Shown here piece after piece: positions 25,327 to 36,169 of a stretch of DNA of 64,000 nucleotides. The notes beneath the pieces were generated by a model that worked only from the letters and a program-made list of their open reading frames with translations, was not told the origin of the DNA and ran no database searches. Source of the stretch: Myxococcus stipitatus (GTDB lineage Bacteria > Myxococcota > Myxococcia > Myxococcales > Myxococcaceae); NCBI RefSeq assembly GCF_021412625.1, contig NZ_JAKCFI010000009.1:298271-362270 (forward strand), written 5' to 3'. The translations under genes and the position numbers were made by a program. Each line of letters starts with the position of its first letter. The stretch's first letter is position 1.

Positions 25327-25503
25327 GAGACACCTCCCCAGCGAGGAACGGTCGGGCATACGCGCGACCCCGCCCCGGTCACCGCCAAGCTGGGACGGTG
25401 CCCCCTTCACCGCAACATCCAGGGGCGCGGTGAGGAAGCGCCCGCCGCGCATGGCTCCTCGCGCGGCGCGTGCCCACCCCTCCTCCCCGGACGGGGTCGA
25501 CTG

Positions 25504-25791
25504 TCAGGAAGCGCGGAGGCGCGGCCCCGAGAGCAGGCGCGCGACGAGCATCGCCACGCCCCACCACACCAGCGCCCAGAAGACGGCCACCACGCACCAG
25601 CCGAGCACCGAGGGCGCCGCCCAGCCTCCGGACTCCGCTCGCCCGTACACGGGCAGCCCCACCGCGTTCGCCACCATGAGCGGCAGGTAGATGGAGCCAG
25701 CCACCGCCGGAGCCAGCGCGTCCGGCCGAGCCACCAGGGTCAGCGCCTGCATCGCCAGGAGCACGCCGCACAGCACCCATCGAAGTCTCAT
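25504..25791 (-). CDS. Small integral membrane protein
   Basis: 95 residues with about three hydrophobic segments: VLCGVLLAMQALTLVA, SIYLPLMVANAVGLPV and VLGWCVVAVFWALVWWGVAMLVA. Arg residues flank the ends (MRLR...GPRLRAS). Composition and third-position GC support a real gene. No family is recognised. It diverges from the putative effector gene at 25965. It could be an associated membrane immunity protein, but position is the only hint. Confidence 0.6.
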   Translation of the reverse strand: MRLRWVLCGVLLAMQALTLVARPDALAPAVAGSIYLPLMVANAVGLPVYGRAESGGWAAPSVLGWCVVAVFWALVWWGVAMLVARLLSGPRLRAS

Positions 25792-25964
25792 GCGCGACGA
25801 GCCTCGGACGCGCGCCCACCCGAGTCAAGCCAGCGTCTCCCGGTCCAGGCGGACCGCTCCTCGCGGGTCCGGGGACCTGGGCCATACGTGGCCGCTCCTT
25901 CCTTCCTCCCCGAGCCCCCCGCCACACTTCGGGTGCCTTCGCCTCGAAGACAGGACGGTCTCCC

Positions 25965-27503
25965 ATGAGAAGCCACGCCGCCAGGACCGAGCGGAACTCG
26001 GAGCCCACGGACTCGCGCGCCTCCCTCCAGCGACAGTCCAGCACTTCCCCCCGCGTGAGGCAGCTCGCCGCCCTCCAGCTCGCGGCGGACGGCGCCCCCC
26101 ACGTCCAGGAACTGGGGCGGTTGAGCGACACGCTCAACGCGGACCCGCCCATCCAACGGATGAAGGATGACCCCCTCTCCCCCGACTACGAAGCGCCGCA
26201 CGAGATGGCCGAGGAGGACTCCGAGCTGTTGGAGCCCGAATCCCTCGCGTTCCTCCAGGACCTCAAGGGGGAGGCGGACCTCACGAACTGGCATGGCGGA
26301 AAGCCGGGGCTCGCCAATGCCCATCACAAGTTCCCCAAGAGCGCCTCGGCCTGGCTCTTCGAGCACATGACCGAGCAGCAGCGCGCCCGCATGCGCGAGA
26401 AGCTCTTCATGGACAAGCGCGCGGGCCCCAAGTCCCTGGCGCGGCTGCGCTCGCTCCTCATCTCTCCGAATTCCAATGGCCACCTCGTCAAGTCCGACCA
26501 CCGCACCGATGATCCACACAACAACCACGCGCAGTCGCCGCAGGGTGAGGAGTATCTGGACCTGGTCCACGCGACGGATGGCAGCCTGACGCCTCGGAGC
26601 CAGGTCACACAGGACCTGGCACGAGACGTCGTCTTCCCCATCTACCTGCGTCAAAAGCTCGCGCGGCTCTCCGGCATCCAGGAGGACTTCCAGCTCACCG
26701 ACGAGGAAGCCGACGACGTCATCGCGAAGCTGCGCGAGGCGGAGGAGCTCCACTTCGCCATCGAGAGCGGTAATCCCCTGGCGCCCTCCCACTCCAGCGG
26801 CGACGTGTGGACGTCCGACGGCGAGGGCACCTACACGAAACAACCCGTGGCACCCATCACCGTGGACCGGCGCCACATTGCCACGGGCTACGAGCAAGAG
26901 GCGGAGCAGATTCGCGCGGCGTCCGATACCAGGAGACAGATGATTGCCCGATGGCAGGAGTGGCAGCGGACGGACTCGGAGGACCTCTACCATCGCGAGG
27001 TCCAGGAAGAGCTCAACCGCATCCTCGACGCCTTCGGCGACAAGAATCCCAAGACCCGGGCAAAGAGCCACGCCAATGCCACGCGCAGCGAGGAGGCGCT
27101 CGTCAAGTGGGTGACGACGAAGTCCACCGAGAACCGCGTGCCGTTCGACCTGGACGCGGGCAAACTCTCGACGGAGCCCATGACGCCAGGCAGCACGCTC
27201 TCCACGCGGCGGCTCATGAACCTGCGCAAGCAGGCCCTGAAGCTGGTCGACGTCGAGAACGACCTCAAGTCCGATGCTCTCCGCCCCACCGTCCACCACA
27301 TCCGCGGCGCCAACCGCGGGCTGCCCCTGCGCATCCCCCTGCCCAGCGGCGAGACGGGCACCATCGTCAACATGAACTGGCGCGTGATGCTGGACCAGTA
27401 CATGGAAGGAAAGCTCGACGAGGACGCCTTCCTCACCCAGGTGAAGGACAGCCAGGGCCAGGAGACCACCGTCAACTGGCTCGACGCCCTGTTCGAGAAG
27501 TGA
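25965..27503 (+). CDS. Putative contractile-injection-type effector with an HNH/EndoVII-like nuclease motif
   Basis: 512 residues, no signal peptide. The first 65 residues look like the leader found on cargo proteins of extracellular contractile injection systems and related toxins: SPRVRQLAALQLAADGAP, then LGRLSDTLNAD and PPIQRM (compare the typical PIQ[RK] ending). From about residue 108 to 190 there is AHHKFPKS (H120, H121), a helical spacer, then PNSNGHLVKSDHRTDDPHNNH with further His and Asn. This order of HH, N and H...H resembles the AHH-type branch of the HNH/endonuclease VII fold. The last 300 residues are charged and helical and unrecognised. The call rests on motif reading only. 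Confidence 0.6.
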   Translation: MRSHAARTERNSEPTDSRASLQRQSSTSPRVRQLAALQLAADGAPHVQELGRLSDTLNADPPIQRMKDDPLSPDYEAPHEMAEEDSELLEPESLAFLQDLKGEADLTNWHGGKPGLANAHHKFPKSASAWLFEHMTEQQRARMREKLFMDKRAGPKSLARLRSLLISPNSNGHLVKSDHRTDDPHNNHAQSPQGEEYLDLVHATDGSLTPRSQVTQDLARDVVFPIYLRQKLARLSGIQEDFQLTDEEADDVIAKLREAEELHFAIESGNPLAPSHSSGDVWTSDGEGTYTKQPVAPITVDRRHIATGYEQEAEQIRAASDTRRQMIARWQEWQRTDSEDLYHREVQEELNRILDAFGDKNPKTRAKSHANATRSEEALVKWVTTKSTENRVPFDLDAGKLSTEPMTPGSTLSTRRLMNLRKQALKLVDVENDLKSDALRPTVHHIRGANRGLPLRIPLPSGETGTIVNMNWRVMLDQYMEGKLDEDAFLTQVKDSQGQETTVNWLDALFEK

Positions 27504-27666
27504 CGAAGTCCACCCCCCTGGGGCACGCCGCCAGCGCGGGTGGCGCTGGAAACGCGCATCGCCGGACAGCAGACTGGGCGCGTCGCCCCCGCGAGGAGCA
27601 GCGCCTCGCCGGGTGTCGACTCGCGGCCTGGAGGACCTTTCGCCGCGCACCACCGTGGGAGGCGGC

Positions 27667-28833
27667 GTGACGACACAGGCACTGCTGGGGGCCAGGCTCT
27701 TCACCGGGGAGCGACAGCTCGACGGACACGCGCTGGTGCTCGAGGCCGGGCGCATCGTCCAGGTCGTCCCCGAGCGCGAGCTGCCCGCGGGCCTCGAGGC
27801 GCGGCGGCTCCCCGGGGATTCCCTGCTGGCGCCAGGGTTCATCGACCTCCAGGTCAACGGCGCGGGCGGCGTGCTCTTCAACGAGACGCCCACCGCCCCC
27901 GCCGCGCGCTCCATCGCGTCCACCCTGCGCCGCTTCGGCACCACCGCCCTGTTGCCCACGTTCATCACCGACGACCCGGAGCGCACCCTCCAGGCCCACG
28001 CGGCCGCCCTGGAGGCGACCACGCACCCGGACAGCGGCGTGGTCGGACTCCACCTGGAGGGCCCCTTCATCGCCCCCGAGCGCGCGGGCGTTCACGACTG
28101 GCGCTTCATCCGGTCCCTCGATGATGACGCCGTCGGACCGCTCCTCGCGCTCGCGGAGCGCCTGGGCCAGGCCGGAGGGAAGCTCCTGCTGACGCTGGCG
28201 CCGGAGCACGTGGAGGACGCCGTCCTCCAGCGCCTCGTCGAGGGCGGCGTGGTGCTCTCCGTGGGCCACACCGCCGCGAGCCACGAGCGCACCGTCCAGG
28301 CCGTGAAGGCCGGCGTGCGCGGCTTCACGCACCTGTTCAACGCCATGCCGCCCATCACCGGCCGCCAGCCCGGGCCCGTCCTCGCGGGCTTCGAGGCGGA
28401 CGAGGCGTGGTGCGGCGTCATCGCGGACGGCCACCACGTCCACCCCGCCAACCTCCGGCTGCTCCTCAGGACCAAGCCCCGGGGCAAGGTCCTGCTCGTC
28501 ACCGACGCCATGCCTCCGGTGGGCACCCAGGCCACGTCGTTCACCCTCTACGGCCAGGACATCCTGCGACAGGACGGGCGACTGGTGACCTGTGACGGCA
28601 CGCTCGCGGGCGCCGACATCGACCTGGCCACCGCGGTCGGCAACGCCGTCCGGTGGCTCGACGTGTCGCTCGACGAGGCCTTGCGCATGGCCTCGCTCTA
28701 CCCCGCCCGCGCGCTCGGCCTGGAGGCCACGCGCGGCCAGTTCGCCCCCGGGCTGCGCGCGGACCTCACCCTCCTGGACGAAGAACTTTCCGTGCTGGCC
28801 ACCTGGGTCGGTGGAAATGAACAGTGGCATTGA
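27667..28833 (+). CDS. nagA: N-acetylglucosamine-6-phosphate deacetylase
   Basis: 388 residues, amidohydrolase superfamily. It removes the acetyl group from GlcNAc-6-phosphate in amino sugar catabolism and wall recycling. Motifs seen: PGFIDLQVNGAGG early, HLEGPFIAPERAGVHD (metal-binding Glu), SVGHTAA (His), THLFNAMPPITGR (His), ADGHHVHP and the catalytic Asp in VTDAMPP. The GTG at 27667 follows GGGAGGCGGC directly, so it is preferred over an in-frame GTG at 27613. It lies just upstream of a GH18 chitinase on the same strand. Together they could form a short chitin-use pathway: extracellular cutting, uptake, and deacetylation in the cytoplasm. Confidence 0.93.
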   Translation: MTTQALLGARLFTGERQLDGHALVLEAGRIVQVVPERELPAGLEARRLPGDSLLAPGFIDLQVNGAGGVLFNETPTAPAARSIASTLRRFGTTALLPTFITDDPERTLQAHAAALEATTHPDSGVVGLHLEGPFIAPERAGVHDWRFIRSLDDDAVGPLLALAERLGQAGGKLLLTLAPEHVEDAVLQRLVEGGVVLSVGHTAASHERTVQAVKAGVRGFTHLFNAMPPITGRQPGPVLAGFEADEAWCGVIADGHHVHPANLRLLLRTKPRGKVLLVTDAMPPVGTQATSFTLYGQDILRQDGRLVTCDGTLAGADIDLATAVGNAVRWLDVSLDEALRMASLYPARALGLEATRGQFAPGLRADLTLLDEELSVLATWVGGNEQWH

Positions 28834-28968
28834 TGTCCAAGGAACGGCGCGGGCCGCTCGTGCCCATCCGTGAAAGGCATTGACCCGGAATTCCCGGACG
28901 CTCCCTCTCTAGCGATGTGAGCCCATGGTGTGACAGGGCTTTCATCCAGCGCAGCGAGGAGAGCACAC

Positions 28969-30996
<2,028 letters not shown>

Positions 30997-31011
30997 CGAC
31001 CCGGGACGGGA

Positions 31012-31037
31012 CGGCCCGGACACCCAGGTCCGGGCCG
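31012..31037. terminator. Bidirectional terminator-like hairpin
   Basis: Stem GGCCCGGAC (31013-31021) / GTCCGGGCC (31028-31036), extended by one C-G pair, loop six bases. It lies between the convergent chitinase and small lipoprotein genes. No T-run follows, so strength is uncertain. Confidence 0.55.
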
Positions 31038-31076
31038 CTCCGGCCTCCCGTCAGGAGGCAACGTCCCCTCGAGCGC

Positions 31077-31415
31077 TCAGCAGGAAGTGCAGACGGGGCG
31101 GATGGTCGACCACGACTCGCAGCTGCCGGAGTCGTAGCAGCAGCGCTTGTAGAGCATTCCCCCGCGACCATAGGAGCCGTTCACCCACGAGCCGTCGCCG
31201 CCCACCTCGCGACACGCCGCGCAGGTGTCGTTCCATTCGATCTTCTCGTCCAGGAAACCACCGATGGCACACTTGGGCGTGACGCCAATCCCCTGCTCCA
31301 CCTGGGAGGACTCGGCGGCCGGCGGCGTCTGCTCCGGCTCCGTGCTCGGGCCACACGCGGAGAGGGCCAACACCGAGAAGCTCGCCAGGACCAGGGTGCG
31401 AATCATGTCGTGCAT
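31077..31415 (-). CDS. Cysteine-rich lipoprotein
   Basis: 112 residues. GGAGGT lies six bases before the ATG at 31415. The lipobox is VLALSAC, near residue 19. After a Pro/Glu-rich linker the mature domain has about nine cysteines: KCAIGG, NDTCAACREVGG, KRCCYDSGSCESW and a final VCTSC. The pattern differs from the two small families at 13-15 kb, so this is a third type. It is probably disulfide-rich and surface exposed. No family was recognised. Confidence 0.8.
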   Translation of the reverse strand: MHDMIRTLVLASFSVLALSACGPSTEPEQTPPAAESSQVEQGIGVTPKCAIGGFLDEKIEWNDTCAACREVGGDGSWVNGSYGRGGMLYKRCCYDSGSCESWSTIRPVCTSC

Positions 31416-31799
31416 GCGGGTACCTCCAGACAGGGGAAGCCCAAGCGCTCCCCACCCGCAACTCCGACAGAATCGCATTGCACATGCAAGTCGGATACAT
31501 CAACGCGACCTGGCGAGGAGTGCGGAGCCGAAGCGGCGCACGCGCCTCGCCGGGAAGTCCTCTCACGCGCGGCCCCGAGCGGCGGGTCGGACGGCGAGCG
31601 ACCCCGCGCCATTCCCACACAGCCCCACGAAACGGCTCACACACCCCGCCGGTAACATTCGCGTCGGAGTGGGCAGGCCGGGCAGCGCGCGACCGGGCAG
31701 GCGACAGACGCCTCCTCGACAATGGGAGACTCGTCAACAGGATGAAGAGGCCGTCTCCCCTGGGACGACCATTCCACGTTGTCTGCGAAAGGACCCGAC
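31416..31799. other. Divergent intergenic region
   Basis: About 380 bases between the divergent cysteine-rich lipoprotein and CAP-domain genes. The open frames here lack ribosome sites. Both promoters should lie here, but no consensus elements were recognised. Confidence 0.5.
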
Positions 31800-32414
31800 A
31801 TGCGCTCCCCATCCGCTTCCCTGTTGCTGCTCGGCACGGTGTTCCTCGGCGGTGTCACCCAGGCGCAGGACGCGGCGCCGCCCGAGGACGAAGGGACGCT
31901 CGTCCCGTCGGTGAGCACGGAGACGCGCTCCGACCCGACGCTGGGCGTCTCCGCGCTGGCGACCTGTGACGACGTGGCGACGTGGGACCCGGCCTGGGCG
32001 AGCTTCGAGGCGGAGGTGCTGGCGCTGGTCAACCAACACCGCGCCGCGGGTGCCGTCTGTGGGGGCGTGACGAAGGCCCCCGCGGCCGCGCTGACGCTCG
32101 ACACGAAGCTGCAATGCGCGGCCCGCCGCCATTCGAAGGACATGGGCACCAACAACTTCATGAGCCACACCGGCTCCAACGGCTCCACGCCGTGGCAGCG
32201 CATCACGGACGCGGGCTACACCTACCGGCGCGCGGCGGAGAACGTCGCGGCGGGCTATTCCACGCCGGCCGCGGTGGTGGCCGGCTGGATGGCGAGCAGC
32301 GGGCACTGCACCAACATCATGAACCCGCAGCTCGTCCACCTGGGCGTGGGCTACTTCTACGCCCCCACCAGCACGTACCGGCACTACTGGACCCAGGACT
32401 TCGGCGCGCCCTGA
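31800..32414 (+). CDS. Secreted CAP-domain (SCP-like) protein
   Basis: 204 residues. A signal peptide covers about residues 1-22 (ending TQAQDA). The rest is a CAP/SCP domain: VLALVNQHRAAGAVC near the start, LQCAARRHSKDMGTNNFMSHTGSNG with the conserved His, and AAENVAAGYSTPAAVVAGWMASSGHCTNIMNP (GHC and NIM are hallmark blocks), then VGYFYAP...YWTQDFG. The cysteine pair supports an oxidising location. Bacterial CAP proteins are secreted and of mixed or unknown activity. AAAGGA lies nine bases before ATG 31800. Confidence 0.92.
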   Translation: MRSPSASLLLLGTVFLGGVTQAQDAAPPEDEGTLVPSVSTETRSDPTLGVSALATCDDVATWDPAWASFEAEVLALVNQHRAAGAVCGGVTKAPAAALTLDTKLQCAARRHSKDMGTNNFMSHTGSNGSTPWQRITDAGYTYRRAAENVAAGYSTPAAVVAGWMASSGHCTNIMNPQLVHLGVGYFYAPTSTYRHYWTQDFGAP

Positions 32415-32435
32415 GCCCCACGTCGGGCGGCGCGA

Positions 32436-33515
32436 CTACTTGTTGGGGTTGTCCACGCCGTTGGTGGTCCAGATGTAGCGCTGCTGCCAGTTGCCGCCGA
32501 TGCCCACCCCCTCGCCCCGCTTGTGATTGGGGACGAGGTACTCCGGCAGGCCCGCGTCCTGGAAGCTCTGCGGCACGCGGGTGCCCGACTGGAAGTGGGA
32601 GAGGTTCTCCACCGTGAACTCCAGGTTCGGCTTGCCCGTCTTCTCGTCGATGCCGGTGCACTTCACCTGCGTGTTGTACGACCCGAGGAACCACTCCAGC
32701 GCGGTGTAGGGGTCCTGCGAGTCGGGCTTGCCGTCAGCGCCCAGCTCGGAGGCACTGCCGGACTCGGCGGTCCCCTGCCCCGTGAACACGTAGAGCGCCT
32801 TCTTGCGCTGCTCGTCGGTGGCGTTCGCCGGCGGGAACACGTCGCCCACCTTCGGGTTCGGGTACATCTTGAAGAACTCCTCGACCATCTGCTGCTGGTG
32901 CGGGCGGCCGGCGAGGTCCTCCGTGTACGCGTTGTCGCGCACCGTGACGCGGTCGACGCCGTCGACCTTGTCCCACGTCCCCAGGTCCTTGGGCTTCTCC
33001 TCCAGCAGCCACGTGCTCCACAGCCCCGGCCAGTCCGCCTTCAGCTCCTGCCCCGTCACCGGGTCCTTGGTCCGGTTGATGCCGTTCAGGTCGACGTCCG
33101 CCAGCTTCCGCAGCTTGTCCGTCACCCCGGAGTCCTTGCCCAGCAGCGCCTCGGAGCCGTCGGCGAGCACGTCCATGCCCTTCTCGGTGCCCTTCAGCAG
33201 CAGGTCCGTCGCCCCGCTCGGCAGCAGCTTCTCCGCGCCGTGGTAGGCCACCCGCAGGCCCGTCTGGAGCGCGTCGCGCGCCAGGTCCTTCGGGTCCGGG
33301 AGGGCCTGCTTCAGCTTGTCCGTCACCGGGTTGTGCTTCACCACCTCGAAGACGTCCTTCGAGGTGTCGACGACCGTGTTCTTCGCGTCCTTCGCCGTGT
33401 CGACGACGGTGTCCTTCACGTCCTTCGCCGTGTCGACGACGGTGTCCTTCACGTTCTTGGCGGTGTTGGTCACCGCCCTCTTCACGTCGCTGAAGCTCGG
33501 GATTCCAAAACCCAT
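32436..33515 (-). CDS. Protein with LEA-like 11-residue repeats and an unknown C-terminal domain
   Basis: 359 residues. Residues about 12-60 hold four consecutive 11-residue repeats: TAKNVKDTVVD, TAKDVKDTVVD, TAKDAKNTVVD and TSKDVFEVVKH. This Ala/Lys/Asp/Val 11-mer matches group 3 late-embryogenesis-abundant proteins and apolipoprotein-like amphipathic helices. A helical middle (DKLKQALPDPKDLARDALQTGLR...) leads to a globular C-terminal part of about 190 residues with WPGLWSTWLLEEKP, EEFFKMYPNPKVGDVFPP and YIWTTNGVDN. No signal peptide is present. The start ATG 33515 has AAGAGG upstream. The C-terminal domain is unrecognised. Confidence 0.78.
   Translation of the reverse strand: MGFGIPSFSDVKRAVTNTAKNVKDTVVDTAKDVKDTVVDTAKDAKNTVVDTSKDVFEVVKHNPVTDKLKQALPDPKDLARDALQTGLRVAYHGAEKLLPSGATDLLLKGTEKGMDVLADGSEALLGKDSGVTDKLRKLADVDLNGINRTKDPVTGQELKADWPGLWSTWLLEEKPKDLGTWDKVDGVDRVTVRDNAYTEDLAGRPHQQQMVEEFFKMYPNPKVGDVFPPANATDEQRKKALYVFTGQGTAESGSASELGADGKPDSQDPYTALEWFLGSYNTQVKCTGIDEKTGKPNLEFTVENLSHFQSGTRVPQSFQDAGLPEYLVPNHKRGEGVGIGGNWQQRYIWTTNGVDNPNK
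33364..33462 (-). repeat. Three 33-base direct repeats inside a coding region
   Basis: Units begin at 33364, 33397 and 33430 with GTGTCGACGAC and are almost identical. They encode the LEA-like 11-residue repeats. The period is a multiple of three, so slippage would change copy number without breaking the frame. Confidence 0.92.
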
Positions 33516-33649
33516 GACAGGCCTCTTGGGGTGTGGGGGGGCCAGCTGCGAACTGCCTACAAAGGCGTTATCGGCCCCACGCCTCCCATGGTTTCTTGGG
33601 GAATGAGACGCACCCCGCACCAGCCTGGCCCGACCTGGAGGAGTCCGCT

Positions 33650-33960
33650 CCTCCGACGGGGTGCGTCATGAAAGGGATTCGGTTCGTGGGGGAGCCCTCT
33701 CCCTCGAAGAGGTCGAACTCGCCGTTGGCGGGCCACCCGCCCGTGGAGCCCATCATCCAGGCCGCGGGCCACGTCCCCGCGCCCGTGGGCGCATCGAGCC
33801 GGACCTCGACATCGCCGTACTGCCGCTCCATGCGGCCCGCCGTGTTGATGCGCGCGGGGGGGGTAGTCCCGCGTCACGCCGTCCTCGCCGGGCGTCAGCG
33901 CGTCCACCAGCAGCGAGTGTCCGGACGCCGCGCCGGCCTGGATGACGTAGACGTCGAGGA
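33650..33960 (-). pseudogene. Remnant of a GH16 beta-glucanase
   Basis: Minus-strand translation gives DGVTRDYPPARINTAGRMERQYGD, then TWPAAWMMGSTGGWPANGEFDLFEG. This matches the GH16 endo-beta-1,3-glucanase signature (SARI...GRxE, GLWPAFWML, WPxNGEIDIxE). The two halves are in different frames, and the break falls in a run of seven C at about 33853-33860. The catalytic block is cut short after about 25 more residues, so there is no complete barrel. It is a dead 3'-truncated gene. Confidence 0.72.
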
Positions 33961-33983
33961 CGTGGCCTGACTGCTTGTCCAGC

Positions 33984-34088
33984 GACTGCGCCGCGCCCTT
34001 CTACTGTGGAGAGACGCAGTGCGACCTGATCGACGGGTGTGGAGACCTCTGGATGTTCAAGTGCAACGGGCTCTGCTTCAACATCTAG
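33984..34088 (+). pseudogene. 3' remnant of a cysteine-rich secreted protein
   Basis: The last 34 codons before a TAG at 34086 read DCAAPFYCGETQCDLIDGCG, then WMFKCNGLCFNI, which has seven cysteines. No start codon, signal peptide or ribosome site lies upstream in frame, and the sequence immediately before belongs to the opposite-strand GH16 remnant. It looks like the tail of a lost cysteine-rich gene left after rearrangement. Confidence 0.5.
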
Positions 34089-34221
34089 CCCGCAGCGCCC
34101 GCTCCGCCTCCGCCGGAGCGGGCGTCCGCCCTACCTGGTGAGGGGATTCCGGGCCGATATGCGTTGGGACGTGGAGCGTTCGCAGTACGCCCCCCTTCGC
34201 GCAGCGTCAAAGGACTCCCGG

Positions 34222-35868
34222 ATGCCCCGCTCCTTCCTCGTCCTCATCCTGTTGATTTCCGTGGGTTGTGCGCGAGGGACGAAACCCGATGCGGCGGTGG
34301 CCGCGACGACCGCCACCGCCCCGAAGCAGCCTGAACCCGAGCAACCGCGCTTCGAGCACATCTTCCTGATGCCCGCGGAGAAGGCCCTGGCGGAGGCGAC
34401 GAAGCTGCTGGGCGACAACGGGTGGGTGCTCAAGCCCCTGGAGAACCCCCTCTTCCTGCTGACCGAATGGAAGTCCGCGCAGCTCGGCTTGAAGATGCTG
34501 GGCTACCAGAGCGACGGCGACCACACGCGCTACCTGGTCGTCGGAGAGACGGTCGCGCCGCGACAGTCCATCGTGCGCATCTTCCAGATGAAGCGGGTGG
34601 CCTTCAGCAACGACGCGGAGATCCGCCCGGACCTCTGGACCGGCGGCGCGCCACAGAACCAGCAGTTCATGATGGAGCAGTTCGAGCAGAGCTTCCGGCG
34701 GCGTGGCGCCCCGGTGGAGCTCGCCCAGCGGGAGCGGGACACGGCGGGCTGGGTCGAGCTGGATGGTCCCGTCAAAGGCACCCGGGACCTCATCCTGGAG
34801 CGCGCGCTCACGCTGAGGCTGGAGTCGCGGCCCTCGCTGGAGACCCTGGTGGGGACCCTGAAGCTGACGCGCGACGACGCCTTCTCCCGGTCCCCGGCCT
34901 TCTATCTCAAGCGATGGAAGCAGCCCACGCAGGAGCCGTGCGAGCGGCGGCTCCCGGGGTTCCAGCCCCTGCTGCACGCGGGGCTCGTGGTGCTCATCGG
35001 CGAGCAGCTCGGCACCCGGGAGATTCCGGCGGCGGTGGGGGACCTGGCCTGCGAGGCGGCCCTGGCGGGGCATGGCGTCACCGTGGGGCTGGCGATTCCC
35101 ATCAAGGAGCAGGCGCGCATCGACAAGTACCTGGCGAGCCCGGGCAAGCCTGCCGACCAGGACGCCCTGCTGAGCGGGGACTTCTGGCGCAAGCAGCAGC
35201 AGGATGGCCGTGGCAGTCGCGCGGTGATGGACCTCATCGACCGCGTGCGTGCCCTGCGCTCCGCCGGGCGCACGGCCACCGTCGTGGCCATCGACACGGA
35301 CATGCGTGGCGGCAGCGCTCGCGATGCCCACATGGCCCAGGTGGTGTTGAAGCAGCGCGCCGCGCGGCCCCAGGACGTGTTCCTGGTGCTCGCGGGCAAT
35401 GCACACACGCGGCTGGTGACGGGGGCGGACTGGAGCGACGACTTCGTGCCCATGTCGAAGGTGCTGGCCGCGAGCGTGCCGGGCCTGCAGGTCCTGGAGG
35501 CGGCCTACGCCCAGGGTCGGCGCTGGGGCTGTGACCTGGAGCTGGACGGGACCATCGTGTGCGACGTCATGGGCATCACCCCGGGTCCCCAGGTGGAGAT
35601 CCTCCCGGACGCGCCAGTCGCCGTCCGGATGCTCCCGACCATGGGTGACGGGTTCCACGGCTTCATCGACGTGGGCACGCCGTCCGCGTCGCTGCCGGCC
35701 ATCGCGCTGCGCGGGCATGAGCCGGAGGCAGCGGAGAACGAGGCGGCCACGCCCCCCGAGACTCCGGCACCGGAGTCCACCCCGACATCCGATGCGCCAC
35801 CAGCGCCGCCCTCCGGCGAGACGCCCAAGGCCCAGCCCACCACGCCCTCCGGCCCCACGGGAGGATGA
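34222..35868 (+). CDS. Lipoprotein with a putative Tiki/ChaN-like domain
   Basis: 548 residues, lipobox LISVGC. Residues about 45-110 (FEHIFLMPAEKALAEATKLLGDNGW) look like a small alpha/beta domain. From about residue 245 the pattern is that of the haem-binding-uptake/Tiki/TraB-like superfamily: LVVLIGEQLGTREIP, FWRKQQQDGRGSRAVMDLIDRV, VVAIDTDMRGGSARDAHMAQVV and VFLVLAGNAHTRL (GN-x-H is characteristic). These proteins bind haem or act as metalloproteases; which applies here is unknown. A Pro/Glu/Ala-rich disordered tail (about 60 residues) ends the protein. The start at 34222 is chosen because it begins the lipoprotein signal. Confidence 0.7.
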   Translation: MPRSFLVLILLISVGCARGTKPDAAVAATTATAPKQPEPEQPRFEHIFLMPAEKALAEATKLLGDNGWVLKPLENPLFLLTEWKSAQLGLKMLGYQSDGDHTRYLVVGETVAPRQSIVRIFQMKRVAFSNDAEIRPDLWTGGAPQNQQFMMEQFEQSFRRRGAPVELAQRERDTAGWVELDGPVKGTRDLILERALTLRLESRPSLETLVGTLKLTRDDAFSRSPAFYLKRWKQPTQEPCERRLPGFQPLLHAGLVVLIGEQLGTREIPAAVGDLACEAALAGHGVTVGLAIPIKEQARIDKYLASPGKPADQDALLSGDFWRKQQQDGRGSRAVMDLIDRVRALRSAGRTATVVAIDTDMRGGSARDAHMAQVVLKQRAARPQDVFLVLAGNAHTRLVTGADWSDDFVPMSKVLAASVPGLQVLEAAYAQGRRWGCDLELDGTIVCDVMGITPGPQVEILPDAPVAVRMLPTMGDGFHGFIDVGTPSASLPAIALRGHEPEAAENEAATPPETPAPESTPTSDAPPAPPSGETPKAQPTTPSGPTGG

Positions 35869-36169
35869 CGCGGAGTCCTCGACGGAGGGTTGTTCGCCCC
35901 GACACCGGAGGAGGAGACCTCGGGTCCTCACCCGGTCGCCGTGCGGTTCGAGCAGCGTCGAACGTGTCTCGTCGCGCTCCCGCCACCCGCGAGGGTCCCT
36001 CGGGTGAAGGCAGCTCGGCGTGACCTTGCGGCCAGCATCTCCGCCGCTTGCCTCTCGGCGAGGGAGGCTCGGGGGTGAGGAATGCGTGCTGGCCTTTGGG
36101 TGATTGGCGCCGCCCTGCGCGTTGTCGCGCGAGGACTCCGAACGCGAGTTGAAGGGCGCACAGGAACAA
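35869..36169. other. Stretch without a recognisable gene
   Basis: About 300 bases between the Tiki/ChaN-like lipoprotein and the decayed region. No supported gene or terminator was recognised. Confidence 0.45.

Noticed and set aside
33364..33462. Short regular repeats that could be taken for a CRISPR array
   Set aside because: The units are contiguous 33-mers without spacers and encode the LEA-like repeats in frame. No cas gene is near.
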